DNA of 48,510 nucleotides. Source: Anaerolinea sp. Its GTDB lineage: Bacteria > Chloroflexota > Dehalococcoidia > Tepidiformales > Tepidiformaceae. Positions 8,060 to 16,461 of this stretch are shown here, piece after piece; the first letter of the stretch is position 1, and each line of letters begins with the position of its first letter. The stretch covers positions 1 through 48,510 of the forward strand of contig PNKC01000019.1 in assembly GCA_013822275.1 (NCBI GenBank), read 5' to 3'. Position numbers and translations under genes: made by a program. The notes under the pieces were generated by a model. The model did not search any database and had not been told where the DNA came from. It saw nothing but the letters and a program-made list of their open reading frames with translations.

Positions 8060-8893
8060 ATGTCCCACTCCTCAACCTTTCAGTCGCTCGTCACCCCACC
8101 GGACGATGTCCGTGGCATCTACGCCACCTGGATCTGCGTTGGCAAAGGGACGGTGCTTGTCACACCGGGGTCCGAAGGTCTCCGCCTTCCCGAGGCGGTG
8201 CATCCCCGCGACCTGGGCATCCACGTCGACCACGAACACTTCCTCGGGCTGCTTGATGGGATCCCGGTGTGGGCGGCTGGCATCGACGCCCCCGGTGATA
8301 CGCCGGAGCCGTTTAGCCACGAGAATTTGTTCACGCTGTTTCAGCACCTGCCGGAGCAGACCTGGCACCTCGCCGGCCGCGCCGTCCAGATCGCGGAGTG
8401 GCACCGCACACACCAGTTCTGTGGCCGCTGCGGCGAACGAACGGACGAGGCGACTGGCGAACGGGCCCGCAAATGCCCCTCCTGCAACCTCCTCGCCTTC
8501 CCGCGGCTTTCGCCCGCCGTGATCACCTTGATTGAACGTGGCAACGAGGCGCTGCTTGCGCGAGGCCGCACCTTCGGGGCGAACCCCATGTACTCAACGC
8601 TTGCAGGCTTCGTGGAGCCCGGCGAAACGCTGGAACAGTGCGTCGCCCGCGAGGTGCGCGAGGAGGTGGGCGTGGAAGTCACGGACATCCGCTACATGCG
8701 CAGCCAGCCGTGGCCGTTCCCCAACTCCCTGATGCTTGGCTTCAACGCGAAGTATGCAGGCGGCGATATTGTCTGCGACCCAACGGAGATCGTGGACGCG
8801 CAATGGTTCCGCGCGGATGATCTGCCCAACATCCCCGGCAAGCTCTCCATCGCCCGCTGGCTCATTGATGAGTGGCGCGAACGGTGCGTTTAG
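8060..8893 (+). CDS. nudC: NAD(+)/NADH diphosphatase, NudC-type Nudix hydrolase
   Basis: 277-residue NudC. The zinc ribbon is Cys121, Cys124, Cys139 and Cys142 (CGRC and CPSC). The Nudix box starts at Gly183 (GFVEPGETLEQ, then REVREEVGV). The NudC signature SQPWPFPNS follows near 215-223. It hydrolyses NADH to NMNH and AMP and, in bacteria studied, removes NAD caps from RNA 5' ends. The ATG at 8060 is preferred over the in-frame TTG at 8051 because TAAGGT (8046-8051) forms a -10 element just before it. It stands alone, divergent from the antitoxin gene and 28 bp before the second Uma2 gene. Confidence 0.93.
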   Translation: MSHSSTFQSLVTPPDDVRGIYATWICVGKGTVLVTPGSEGLRLPEAVHPRDLGIHVDHEHFLGLLDGIPVWAAGIDAPGDTPEPFSHENLFTLFQHLPEQTWHLAGRAVQIAEWHRTHQFCGRCGERTDEATGERARKCPSCNLLAFPRLSPAVITLIERGNEALLARGRTFGANPMYSTLAGFVEPGETLEQCVAREVREEVGVEVTDIRYMRSQPWPFPNSLMLGFNAKYAGGDIVCDPTEIVDAQWFRADDLPNIPGKLSIARWLIDEWRERCV

Positions 8894-8909
8894 ACGACCC
8901 CCATTCTGA

Positions 8910-8915
8910 TACCCT
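8910..8915 (+). promoter_or_regulatory. -10 element for the second Uma2 gene (leaderless)
   Basis: TACCCT ends 6 nt before the ATG at 8922, the same hexamer and distance as at the first Uma2 gene. Confidence 0.6.
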
Positions 8916-8921
8916 TAGCCC

Positions 8922-9584
8922 ATGACACAGGCTGAAGTCCTGATTGACGGCAAGCGGCTGATCCCCAGCGATAGTCCCGAGTACCTTGCCAGCGGCCCCA
9001 TGTCCTTCGAAGAGTTCCTCGATTGGGAGTATGAGGGGGGGCTCACCGAGTGGGTCGATGGGGAGGTGTTCGTCTACGTGACCAACAACTATGAGCACCA
9101 GGTCATGCTTGACTTCCTCCATCGCCTGCTCGGGGATTGGGCGGAGCTCACGGGCGCGGGCCGGGTAATCACCGCTCCCTACGCGATTGAGTCTGCTCAC
9201 GGTGGCGCCGGCCGCGAACCGGACCTGATCTTCGTCGCCACCGAACACCAGGACAGGTTGCAGTCGAGACACCTCCGCGGCGCTCCCGACCTGGCAATCG
9301 AAATCGTCTCGCCGGAGTCCGTGGCTCGCGATCGGGTTACGAAGCTCCGTGAGTACGAACGTTCCGGCGTGCCCGAATACTGGGTGATTGACAGCCGGCC
9401 GCGGATGCGCCGCGCCTATTTCTACTCGCTCCAGCCCTCCGGATCGTATGAAGAGATCGAGGTCGCGGATGGGCGGATGTGGTCCCGGGTCCTTGAAGGC
9501 TTTTGGTTGAAACTGGAGTGGCTCTGGGCTGCCGACCCGAAGCCGCTCGCGGCGTTGCGCGAGATCATGGGCGGAAGCCTGTAG
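8922..9584 (+). CDS. Uma2 family restriction-endonuclease-like protein, second copy
   Basis: 220 residues, the same length as the copy at 6501-7163, and similar over the whole length. The nuclease core reads REPDLIFV, then PDLAIEIVSPES, then DRVTKLREYERSGVPEYWVID, so the acidic residues and the Lys are kept. Residues between the blocks differ enough that the duplication is not recent. It lies directly after nudC but has its own -10 element. Role unknown. Confidence 0.87.
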   Translation: MTQAEVLIDGKRLIPSDSPEYLASGPMSFEEFLDWEYEGGLTEWVDGEVFVYVTNNYEHQVMLDFLHRLLGDWAELTGAGRVITAPYAIESAHGGAGREPDLIFVATEHQDRLQSRHLRGAPDLAIEIVSPESVARDRVTKLREYERSGVPEYWVIDSRPRMRRAYFYSLQPSGSYEEIEVADGRMWSRVLEGFWLKLEWLWAADPKPLAALREIMGGSL

Positions 9585-9717
9585 CGCCCGTCATCCGCCC
9601 CGCGAGCGGCTTCGACGGTCTCCAACAGATGGCAGCAACGCATCAACCACGTCCGATTCGCGCTTCCGCCCCGCGCCGTGCAAGATCCCGCTCACACGAG
9701 AAGCTTCGGAGGCCGGG

Positions 9718-11190
9718 ATGAGCCGCTACGACAACTGGCGCGATGAATATCAATCGCGATTGAAGACCCCCGCGCAGGCGATGGAAGTGGTCAAAGAGGG
9801 TGACCTGGTCGGCATCACCATCCTTGCCCCCACAGCCCTGACAACCGCCTTCGAGGCCCGGGCGAAGGAGCTGGGCAAAGTCAGTATTCGCGGCCTGGCG
9901 CCTCGCGAGCCGAACCTCTACAACCCGTCGGCGTTCCGGGGCGAGCGCGAGATCGAGATCTTCATCGGCGATGGCCTGCGCCCGGCGCACGATGCCAAGG
10001 TGGCCACCTATCTGCCGAACACGTTCATGCTGGGTATGAAAGCGTTTGACGACGGCCGCCCCGAAGCCCGCATCCCGGATGTCTTCCTCACGCCGTGCAG
10101 CCCGCCGAATGAAGCAGGCTATGTGCACTTCGGCGCCCACATGTGGCAGCGGCGTTCCTACGCGAAGCGCTGCCCGGTCACTATCGCGATGGTAGACCCG
10201 AATATATACCCCGTGTACGGCGACGTCTGGATGCACGTAAGCGAAATCCACACCTTCGTCGAGGGCGCCATCCAGCCGGTCGATGTCGCAGCCATCGAAA
10301 CACGCGTGAACACGCTTTCACCGGAAGCCGACCGCCCGGAACTGCTCTCCCTCCTGAAGACCTGCAGCCCGGACCAGCTTGCCCTCGTCGAGCAGCTCTT
10401 CCACATGATGCCCCCGGCCCTCATCAAGCAGGCTCTGGGCCTCGCCGACGTGGACCCCGAAGCGCAGGCCATCGCCGACAACATCCGCCAGCTCATCCGC
10501 GATGGCGACACAATCCAGGTTGGCGTCGGTCAGCCGAGTTCGCTGATGTTCAAAGCCGGCGCATTCGACGACGCCAAGCACCTCGGCCTGCATACGGAGC
10601 TTGGCTCCCCCGGGCTGGCGAAGCTCTGGCAGCGGGGCATCCTGGACAACTCGATGAAGACGATCCACCGCGGGAAGTCGGTGGCTGTCGCCTGGAGCGG
10701 TTGCGACGGCGAGGACCTGAAGATCATCGCCAACAATCCCGCCTTCGAGTTGTACGACCCCGACTACCTGCTCAACCCACGCCTCATGTCCCAGAACCGC
10801 AACATGACCTCCATCAATAGCGCCATCGCCGTTGACCTCCTCGGCCAGATCGCGAGCGAGGACCGCTTCGGCGGACACATGGTCAACGGCACGGGCGGCC
10901 AGCCGGATACGCACATCTCGGCGGCGCTCTCGCCCGGTGGCCGCGCCATCACGGTGATGCGTTCGACGGCCCTCGAAGGGACGCTGACGAAGGTTGTCGC
11001 CCGCCACGAAGCGGGCACGCTCGTCACGATCCCGCGCTACCTCGCCGACACCATCGTCACCGAGCACGGCGTCGCGCGCCTGCTGGACAAGAACCACCGG
11101 CAGCGCGCCGCGGAACTCATCAACATCGCCCACCCGGATTTCCGCGCCGAGCTTCGCCAGCAGGCGAACGAACTGGTCGGAAGTCTTTGA
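9718..11190 (+). CDS. acetyl-CoA hydrolase/transferase family CoA-transferase
   Basis: 490-residue family I CoA-transferase related to 4-hydroxybutyrate, succinate:acetate and itaconate (RipA) CoA-transferases. Glu294 in HTELGSPG fits the catalytic glutamate that carries the CoA thioester. The oxyanion and CoA-binding loops appear as VGVGQPSS and GTGGQPD. C-terminal ARHEAGTLVTIPRYLADTIVTE is typical. CGGAGG precedes the ATG. It lies on the plus strand, convergent with a minus-strand set of lyase, hydratases, acyl-CoA dehydrogenase and PrpD-like protein. The context suggests it activates a C4-C5 dicarboxylate by moving CoA from succinyl-CoA or acetyl-CoA. Plain acetyl-CoA hydrolase or 4-hydroxybutyrate transferase activity is the alternative. 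Confidence 0.85.
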   Translation: MSRYDNWRDEYQSRLKTPAQAMEVVKEGDLVGITILAPTALTTAFEARAKELGKVSIRGLAPREPNLYNPSAFRGEREIEIFIGDGLRPAHDAKVATYLPNTFMLGMKAFDDGRPEARIPDVFLTPCSPPNEAGYVHFGAHMWQRRSYAKRCPVTIAMVDPNIYPVYGDVWMHVSEIHTFVEGAIQPVDVAAIETRVNTLSPEADRPELLSLLKTCSPDQLALVEQLFHMMPPALIKQALGLADVDPEAQAIADNIRQLIRDGDTIQVGVGQPSSLMFKAGAFDDAKHLGLHTELGSPGLAKLWQRGILDNSMKTIHRGKSVAVAWSGCDGEDLKIIANNPAFELYDPDYLLNPRLMSQNRNMTSINSAIAVDLLGQIASEDRFGGHMVNGTGGQPDTHISAALSPGGRAITVMRSTALEGTLTKVVARHEAGTLVTIPRYLADTIVTEHGVARLLDKNHRQRAAELINIAHPDFRAELRQQANELVGSL

Positions 11191-11212
11191 ACTTGGTGTC
11201 TTGGTGGTTCAA

Positions 11213-12115
11213 CTACATGCCGATGAGGTCCGCCTTATCGACGGTGTTCTGCCAGAGGCGGGCCGAGGCTGCATCCACCATGACGCCGTCGACCGCGACC
11301 GCGCCGAGGCCCTGCGCCTCCGCTTCGCGCATCGCGGCGATCATCTTCCGTGCTCGCTCGACGTGCTTCGCGCTTGGCGAGAACACGTCCGTGGCGATTT
11401 CGATCTGGCTCGGGTGGATGCACCACTTCCCCACGAAGCCGAGCACGGCTGCCCGCGTGCACTCGCGCCGGTATCCCTCGCCGTCCTTGAAGTCCGCGAA
11501 CGGGCCATCCACCGCATCGATGCCAGCGGCCCGCGCGGCGATGACGACCTTGTTGCGGGCGTAGTGCCAGACGTCGCCCGGATAGTCGTTGCTGACGCCG
11601 CCCACGGCATCCACGCGTACGCCCTGAGAAGCCGAGTAGTCTCCAGGCCCGAAGATCAGTGCTTCGAGCCGGGGCGTCGAGCGGGCGATGGCTTCGGCGT
11701 TGACCATCGCCTCGACCTCTTCGATGAGCACTTCCAGGCCGATCCGCCGCTCCCACCCACGCTTCTTCTCAATCTGCGTCAGAAGCGTGTCGACCCAGCG
11801 CACGTCCTCGGCGGTCTTCACCTTGGGGATGATGATGATGTCGAGATGCTCCCCGGCCTCTTCTACCACGTGGATGATGTCCTCGTAGGCGTACTGGGTT
11901 TCGAGGTTGTTGACCCGGACGGCGCGGGTCTTTCGCCCCCAGTCGTGCGTCTTGAGAGCATGCACGACCTTGGCGCGGGCGGGGACCTTCTCGTTGGGGG
12001 CAACAGCGTCCTCCAGGTCTAGGAACACGAAGTCGGCCGCGCTCCCCGCGGCCTTCTCCATCATCTTTTCGCTGCTGCCGGGGGTGGAAAGCTCTGAACG
12101 GCGTAGTCGCATCAT
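11213..12115 (-). CDS. HpcH/HpaI (CitE-like) acyl-CoA lyase
   Basis: 300 residues of the CitE/malyl-CoA lyase family. The N-terminus RLRRSELSTPGSS, the metal and substrate loop FVFLDLEDAVAP, and the C-terminal half GLEVLIEEVEAMVN with FGPGDYSASQG match L-malyl-CoA/beta-methylmalyl-CoA or citramalyl-CoA lyases. These split a hydroxyacyl-CoA into acetyl-CoA (or propionyl-CoA) and a 2-oxoacid with Mg2+. It lies 63 bp downstream of a MaoC hydratase on the same strand. A hydratase followed by this lyase is the order of reactions in itaconate catabolism (citramalyl-CoA to acetyl-CoA and pyruvate). Malyl-CoA chemistry is the alternative. Confidence 0.87.
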   Translation of the reverse strand: MMRLRRSELSTPGSSEKMMEKAAGSAADFVFLDLEDAVAPNEKVPARAKVVHALKTHDWGRKTRAVRVNNLETQYAYEDIIHVVEEAGEHLDIIIIPKVKTAEDVRWVDTLLTQIEKKRGWERRIGLEVLIEEVEAMVNAEAIARSTPRLEALIFGPGDYSASQGVRVDAVGGVSNDYPGDVWHYARNKVVIAARAAGIDAVDGPFADFKDGEGYRRECTRAAVLGFVGKWCIHPSQIEIATDVFSPSAKHVERARKMIAAMREAEAQGLGAVAVDGVMVDAASARLWQNTVDKADLIGM

Positions 12116-12178
12116 CTCGGTACCTCGTTTGTGCTGGGACGGCCTGGGCCGTGCCGTCGGCGGATCGACCCAGGGGCG

Positions 12179-12649
12179 TTAGTGGGGCGCCCAGTAGCTT
12201 CGCCGCTTGATGAGAACCCGGCGTTCGCCCTCGAACACCGTCTTGCCTTCCTGGTTCAGTCCCAGGTGCCGAAACAGCACCTCGCCGGCATCCTCGCGCC
12301 CGTTGCCGGCCGTTTCAAGCACCTCGGTGTAGGCGTAAAGCGTGTCGCCATGGTGCACGGGAGTCCGGAACCGGATCTTATTCAGGCCGAGTTCCCTCAG
12401 GGCGTTTTCGCCGGTGTCCTGCATCGCCAGCCCGATGACCATCGAGGCGGTAATCCCCCCAAAGACGATGCGCTGCCCCATCGGCCCTTTCGCCATCTGG
12501 TCTTCGTTGAAATGGCCCTGGGCCGTGTTCATCACCAGGTTCGTGATGAGCACGCCGTCCATCTCGGTGATCGTCTTCCCGCGGGCGTGCTGGTACGCGT
12601 CGCCCACCTGGAAGTCTTCGAAGTAGTTGTCGTTGCCTGTAATGGTCAT
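12179..12649 (-). CDS. MaoC-type enoyl-CoA hydratase
   Basis: 156-residue single hot-dog hydratase. NYFEDFQVGDAYQHARGKTITE opens the fold, and the hydratase motif follows with Asp (TEMDG) and His (TAQGHFNED). It hydrates an unsaturated acyl-CoA, probably a branched dicarboxylic one such as itaconyl-CoA or mesaconyl-CoA, judging by the adjacent CitE-like lyase. AAAGGA lies upstream of the ATG. It is divergent from a Phd/RelE pair that separates it from the other half of the cluster. A second MaoC gene lies at 14456-14947; the two could work as separate enzymes or pair as subunits. Confidence 0.85.
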   Translation of the reverse strand: MTITGNDNYFEDFQVGDAYQHARGKTITEMDGVLITNLVMNTAQGHFNEDQMAKGPMGQRIVFGGITASMVIGLAMQDTGENALRELGLNKIRFRTPVHHGDTLYAYTEVLETAGNGREDAGEVLFRHLGLNQEGKTVFEGERRVLIKRRSYWAPH

Positions 12650-12706
12650 TCGCGAGTCCTTTTAAGAGTCTGAATTAAGAGCTACAATAGGGTCTGGAGG
12701 TGTGGA

Positions 12707-13009
12707 ATGAACGAAGTGCGACTTACGGATGGTGTCGTTCCGCTGGCAGCGTTCAAGACCCAGGCGTCCCGGTTCCTGAGGCAAGCGGCGGAGACGGAAC
12801 GCCCGATCGTGATCACGCTCAACGGCCGCGCTGCCGGAGTGCTGATTTCGCCCGCGGTGTACGAAGAGCTGCGCCGCGACCGCGACTTGTTCGAAATGGT
12901 GGCCAAGGGCGTTGAGTCGCTGGACGCCGGCAAGTTCGTTGAGCAGGAGGCGGTAGAGGCGTGGCTCAGCACATGGGGCACAGATGCTGAGATCCCGCGC
13001 CCAGAGTGA
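12707..13009 (+). CDS. Phd/YefM-type antitoxin
   Basis: 100-residue antitoxin. The first half is the Phd/YefM fold (VPLAAFKTQASRFLRQ, then RPIVITLNGRAAGVLISP), which binds DNA and autoregulates. The acidic C-terminal part would neutralise the toxin. A TACAAT -10 element (12683-12688) and GGAGG ahead of the ATG give it its own promoter. Its stop overlaps the toxin start by four bases (GTGA at 13006-13009). The pair lies on the plus strand inside an otherwise minus-strand catabolic cluster, which suggests insertion. Confidence 0.9.
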   Translation: MNEVRLTDGVVPLAAFKTQASRFLRQAAETERPIVITLNGRAAGVLISPAVYEELRRDRDLFEMVAKGVESLDAGKFVEQEAVEAWLSTWGTDAEIPRPE

Positions 13010-13296
13010 AGGTGCGATGGAGCCCCGAGGCCTACGAGGATCTCGACAACCTGCGCGGGTGGGTCGCTCGTCAGCGTCCGGACGCCAGCGTGCGTGTCGC
13101 CGCCCGCATCGTCCAGGCATCCCGGCGCCTCGGGCGATTTCCCAACAGCGGCAAGTTGGGGCGGGTTCCCGAAAGCCGTGAGGCGCCAGTTCCGGGTGTC
13201 CCATGGATCCTTCAGTACCGCATTAAGGACAACCACGTTGAGATCATCCGCGTCATCCACGGCGCCCAGGACTTCCCCGCGGGCCCCGGCGACTGA
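13006..13296 (+). CDS. RelE/ParE-type toxin
   Basis: 96-residue toxin of the RelE/ParE fold: VRWSPEAYEDLDNLRGWVA helix-turn region, central Arg-rich segment, and VPWILQYRIKDNHVEIIRVIHGAQDF at the end. ParE members poison gyrase and RelE members cut mRNA on the ribosome; the sequence alone does not decide between them. The start is GTG at 13006, overlapping the antitoxin stop. It ends two bases before the stop codon of the convergent acyl-CoA dehydrogenase gene. Confidence 0.88.
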   Translation: MKVRWSPEAYEDLDNLRGWVARQRPDASVRVAARIVQASRRLGRFPNSGKLGRVPESREAPVPGVPWILQYRIKDNHVEIIRVIHGAQDFPAGPGD

Positions 13297-13298
13297 CA

Positions 13299-14459
13299 TC
13301 AGCGGTCCCCGATAATCCGGTCCGAGATTATCCGGAGCTGGATTTCGCTCGTGCCTTCGAAGATCTTGGTCAAGCGGGCGTCCCGCCAGTAGCGTTCGAT
13401 CGGCAGGTCCGTCGTGTAGCCGTAGCCGCCGTGAATCTGGAGCGCCTGGCTGGTGACACGCTCGGCCATCTCGCTCGCGAACCACTTCGCCATGCCCGCC
13501 TCCTTGTCGCAGCGGCGGCCCGTGTCGATCGCGTCGCAGACGAAGTAGGTAAGCTGGCGCGCCGCTTCGATCTCGGCCGCCATCTCCGCGAGCTTGAAGC
13601 GGATGGCCTGGAAGTTTGATATTGGCTGCCGGAACTGCACTCGCTGTTTGGCGTAGACGATCGAATCCTCCAGCGCCCCGCGCGAAAGGCCAATGGCGCG
13701 TGCCGCCGTGTGCGCCCGCGCCCCTTCCAGGAACCCCACGGCGGACTTGAAGCCGCTGTCGTTGCCAGCGCGGTCCTGTCCGAGTTGGGCGCTCAACGGC
13801 ACGCGGAAGTCATCGAAGCGCAACTCCCAGGTGCGCCAGCCGTGGTAGCCGATCTTGTTGACTGGCGTCCCATGGATGCCTTCGGGAAGGCTGCCCCGCT
13901 CCTTTTCGAAGAAGAACATGCTGGTCCCGGCATGTCGCCGCGCCTCGTCCATGTCCTGCGTCCGGCAGAGGACGGTCATGTAGTCGGCGCCGTCGGCGAA
14001 GGTGCACCACATCTTGCTCCCGTTGATCACCCACTCGTCGCCGTCGCGGCGCGCCCGGCACTGGATGTTCGCGAGGTCTGAGCCCGCGTCGGCTTCGGAG
14101 AGGGCGACGGCGCCGAGGAACTCTCCCTTCGCCATCCGGGGGAGGTAGTTCTGCTTCTGCTCCTCGCTGAAGCCTCCGCCGAGCCCGTTGCCCCGGGCGA
14201 TGATGCTCGCCACGCTCATCCAGCCGCGGGCCAGCTCTTCCGTGACGAGGATGTACTCGAACACACCCAGTTCGAGCCCGCCGTAGTGCTCCGGGATGCG
14301 CATGCCGAAGTAGCCGAGCTTGCCCATCTTGTCGCGCAGGTCCATCGGGATGTCGCCCTTCACCTTATCCAGCTTGTTCGCGACTGGCAGCACTTCCTTC
14401 AGCGAGAACTCGCGTGCCGTCTGCTGGATCATCAGCCGTTCTTCGGTCAGATAGCTCAT
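13299..14459 (-). CDS. acyl-CoA dehydrogenase
   Basis: 386-residue FAD-dependent acyl-CoA dehydrogenase. The first signature is ALSEADAGSDLA, the second is QALQIHGGYGYTTDLPIERYWRD. The catalytic base is probably Glu368 in IFEGTSEIQ, the position used by short- and medium-chain and glutaryl-CoA types. It oxidises an acyl-CoA to the 2,3-enoyl form with electrons passed to ETF. Its start overlaps the stop of the upstream MaoC gene by four bases, so the two are translationally coupled. An acyl-CoA dehydrogenase of unknown role is also present in the Pseudomonas itaconate operon. Substrate here is unknown; methylsuccinyl-CoA or a related branched dicarboxylic thioester is possible. Confidence 0.92.
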   Translation of the reverse strand: MSYLTEERLMIQQTAREFSLKEVLPVANKLDKVKGDIPMDLRDKMGKLGYFGMRIPEHYGGLELGVFEYILVTEELARGWMSVASIIARGNGLGGGFSEEQKQNYLPRMAKGEFLGAVALSEADAGSDLANIQCRARRDGDEWVINGSKMWCTFADGADYMTVLCRTQDMDEARRHAGTSMFFFEKERGSLPEGIHGTPVNKIGYHGWRTWELRFDDFRVPLSAQLGQDRAGNDSGFKSAVGFLEGARAHTAARAIGLSRGALEDSIVYAKQRVQFRQPISNFQAIRFKLAEMAAEIEAARQLTYFVCDAIDTGRRCDKEAGMAKWFASEMAERVTSQALQIHGGYGYTTDLPIERYWRDARLTKIFEGTSEIQLRIISDRIIGDR

Positions 14460-14947
14460 CCCTGGTGTCTCCTGCGCATCACGAAGTTGGTTCGTTTGAA
14501 ATCGATCACGCGCTGGCCGCGCTGGTTGAAGCCTTCTGTGTGCCAGGTGACGATGCCCTGCTCCGGCCGGCTGTCGGATTCGCGCTTGTCGCTGACCGTG
14601 CTGCGGGCGGTGAGCGTGTCGCCGGGGTAACAGTCCTCCCAGAAGGTGAGGTCTTCGACACCGAGGAAGAGGCCACCAGATTCGCTGTTGTCCTCGACGG
14701 AAAGGCCAAACACGGTCAGGAACACCAGGTTCGCGTTGATCAGTACGCCGGGGTGCCCGTGCGCCTTCGCGTACTCGGCGTTGAAGTAGAGGGGGTTGTA
14801 GCTCAGCGTAAGGGTCGTGAAGAGGCTATTGTCGCCTTCGTTGATCGTGCGGCCCCAGTGGTGCTCGAACACTTGCCCGACGGTGAAGTCCTCGTAGAAG
14901 TTGCCCTTCGGGCGCCGCACCGCTTTCACAACCATCTCCTCGGTCAT
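14456..14947 (-). CDS. MaoC-type acyl-CoA hydratase, second copy
   Basis: 163-residue hot-dog protein: GNFYEDFTVGQVFEHHWGRT, then LYFNAEYAKAHGHPGVLIN with the conserved Asn and His region, then DLTFWEDCYPGDTL. This form resembles mesaconyl-CoA hydratase or beta-methylmalyl-CoA dehydratase halves. The Asp of the usual motif appears as EGDNSLF. The ATG at 14947 overlaps the upstream PrpD-like stop (ATGA) and the TGA overlaps the acyl-CoA dehydrogenase start, so three genes are tightly coupled. It may form a pair with the other MaoC protein in this cluster. Confidence 0.85.
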   Translation of the reverse strand: MTEEMVVKAVRRPKGNFYEDFTVGQVFEHHWGRTINEGDNSLFTTLTLSYNPLYFNAEYAKAHGHPGVLINANLVFLTVFGLSVEDNSESGGLFLGVEDLTFWEDCYPGDTLTARSTVSDKRESDSRPEQGIVTWHTEGFNQRGQRVIDFKRTNFVMRRRHQG

Positions 14948-16332
14948 ACCGCTGCTGCCTCCCGCGCCACGGCCATCTGGACCACGTCCGCCATGGAGGC
15001 CTGATCCTCCAACGAGGACACGCGATCCCGCAGCCAGGCCGCGCGGGACCCGCCGAGGACGGGCGTTGCCAGCGAGAGGAACTTCGCCTCCAGCCTTTCC
15101 CACTGCATAGAAAGGTCGTCCGCGGGCGTCTCCAGGTTCACGAACTCGCGCAGCTCCGTGCCATCAGCCGTTGTGATGGTCACGTCCGTCCCGGACCCGA
15201 TCCCGGTCCCCGCCCGCGCCCTATCGGTCCTGCCTTCCACGACCACCCGTCCCCCCAACGACACGAGGGCCGGCTCACGCACGGCGGCGTCCGTGAAGGC
15301 GGCTTCGCTCGTGTCGTCGCCCGCAAGCGCGAGTGCAGCGGTGAACCGCAGGCTGAACTTCCCTTCGAGCGCCGTCGTTGGCTCCTGGATGTTGCACATG
15401 GCGAGGTTGCCGGCCGGCACCGTCAGCCGGATCTGCCGGACATCGGCGGCCTTCAGCCCGTGCTTCCGGCGCAGCCGGAGCACGCCTTCGATCGTCTCGT
15501 GGGTGCCGTAGCAAGCTGCGTGGTACTTGAACAGGACGCCGCGAATAGCGTACTCCTCGCCCAGGCCCTGTAGCGCGCGCCCCGGGTTTGGAGTCGTTGT
15601 TTGGGTGGTCGTGAACCCCTGCGGCACCTCAAGCACGCCGGGATTGCTTGTGAACCCTCGCGCCGCGAGCTGCGCGGCGAACAGTCCGTTCGAGGCTGCT
15701 TTCCCGGCATGGAGCGGTTTGCACATCGTCCCGAACATCGATTTCAGGCCCGCCGCCTGCGCCCCGGCGATGCCCAGTGCGTGAAGCCACTGCTCTTCGG
15801 TCAACCCCATCAGGTGGGCACAGGCCGCCGCGGCGCCGAAGGTGCCGAGCGTCCCCGTGGCATGCCAGCCAGCGGTGTAATGACCAGGCATGACGAGCGC
15901 CCCAATCCGGCACTCCACTTCGAAGCCTGCCACGAAGGACGCGATGAAATCGCGTCCACTCGCGCCGCGCTGTTCGGCCAGGGCGAGCAGCGCCGGGATG
16001 ACCGGCACCGAAGGGTGCCCGCTCATCGTCATCTGGACGTCGTCGAAATCGAGCGCATGAGAAGCGGCACCGTTGATCAACGCTGCTTGCTGGAGGCTCG
16101 TCCTGGTCCCGCTTCCGACAAGCGTGGCCTGCGGATTGCCGCCCGCCTCCGCCGCCTCGTCGCGGAGTATTCGCGCCAGCGGTTCGTCCGCCCCGGCCAG
16201 CGCCACGCCGAACCAGTCCAGCGCGCATTGCCGGGCAAGGAAGACCACGTCGTCTGGCAACTGTTCGTAGCGGATTGACCGGGCGCTTCGAGCGATCGCG
16301 GCGGTCACTTCATCCAGCACTGAGTTGTCCAT
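14944..16332 (-). CDS. MmgE/PrpD family protein (2-methylcitrate dehydratase or cis-aconitate decarboxylase-like)
   Basis: 462 residues, full length for MmgE/PrpD. Family residues are visible: Asp95/Asp97 in HALDFDDV, His106 in SGHPS, His157 in GWHATGT, Lys205 and His208 in CKPLHAGK, and His271 or His278 in YHAACYGTHE. Spacing agrees with the active-site set known from cis-aconitate decarboxylase (Asp93, His103, His159, Lys207, His277 in human ACOD1), but methylcitrate dehydratases share most of it. ATG 16332 follows GAGGAGGG, so the longer frame to 16368 is rejected. First gene of the coupled minus-strand set with MaoC and acyl-CoA dehydrogenase. A role in making or recycling itaconate-type acids is inferred from neighbours. 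Confidence 0.87.
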   Translation of the reverse strand: MDNSVLDEVTAAIARSARSIRYEQLPDDVVFLARQCALDWFGVALAGADEPLARILRDEAAEAGGNPQATLVGSGTRTSLQQAALINGAASHALDFDDVQMTMSGHPSVPVIPALLALAEQRGASGRDFIASFVAGFEVECRIGALVMPGHYTAGWHATGTLGTFGAAAACAHLMGLTEEQWLHALGIAGAQAAGLKSMFGTMCKPLHAGKAASNGLFAAQLAARGFTSNPGVLEVPQGFTTTQTTTPNPGRALQGLGEEYAIRGVLFKYHAACYGTHETIEGVLRLRRKHGLKAADVRQIRLTVPAGNLAMCNIQEPTTALEGKFSLRFTAALALAGDDTSEAAFTDAAVREPALVSLGGRVVVEGRTDRARAGTGIGSGTDVTITTADGTELREFVNLETPADDLSMQWERLEAKFLSLATPVLGGSRAAWLRDRVSSLEDQASMADVVQMAVAREAAAV

Positions 16333-16461
16333 TCGGCCCTCCTCGCGGCGAGTCGTGCCGCTGGGCACACTCTAGCGCGACCCACGAACCTTGCCAAAGG
16401 CGGAGCTGCCAACACGCCTGTTTTGCCGTACCGTGGGCCAACATCATTGTGGGGGACTGCT

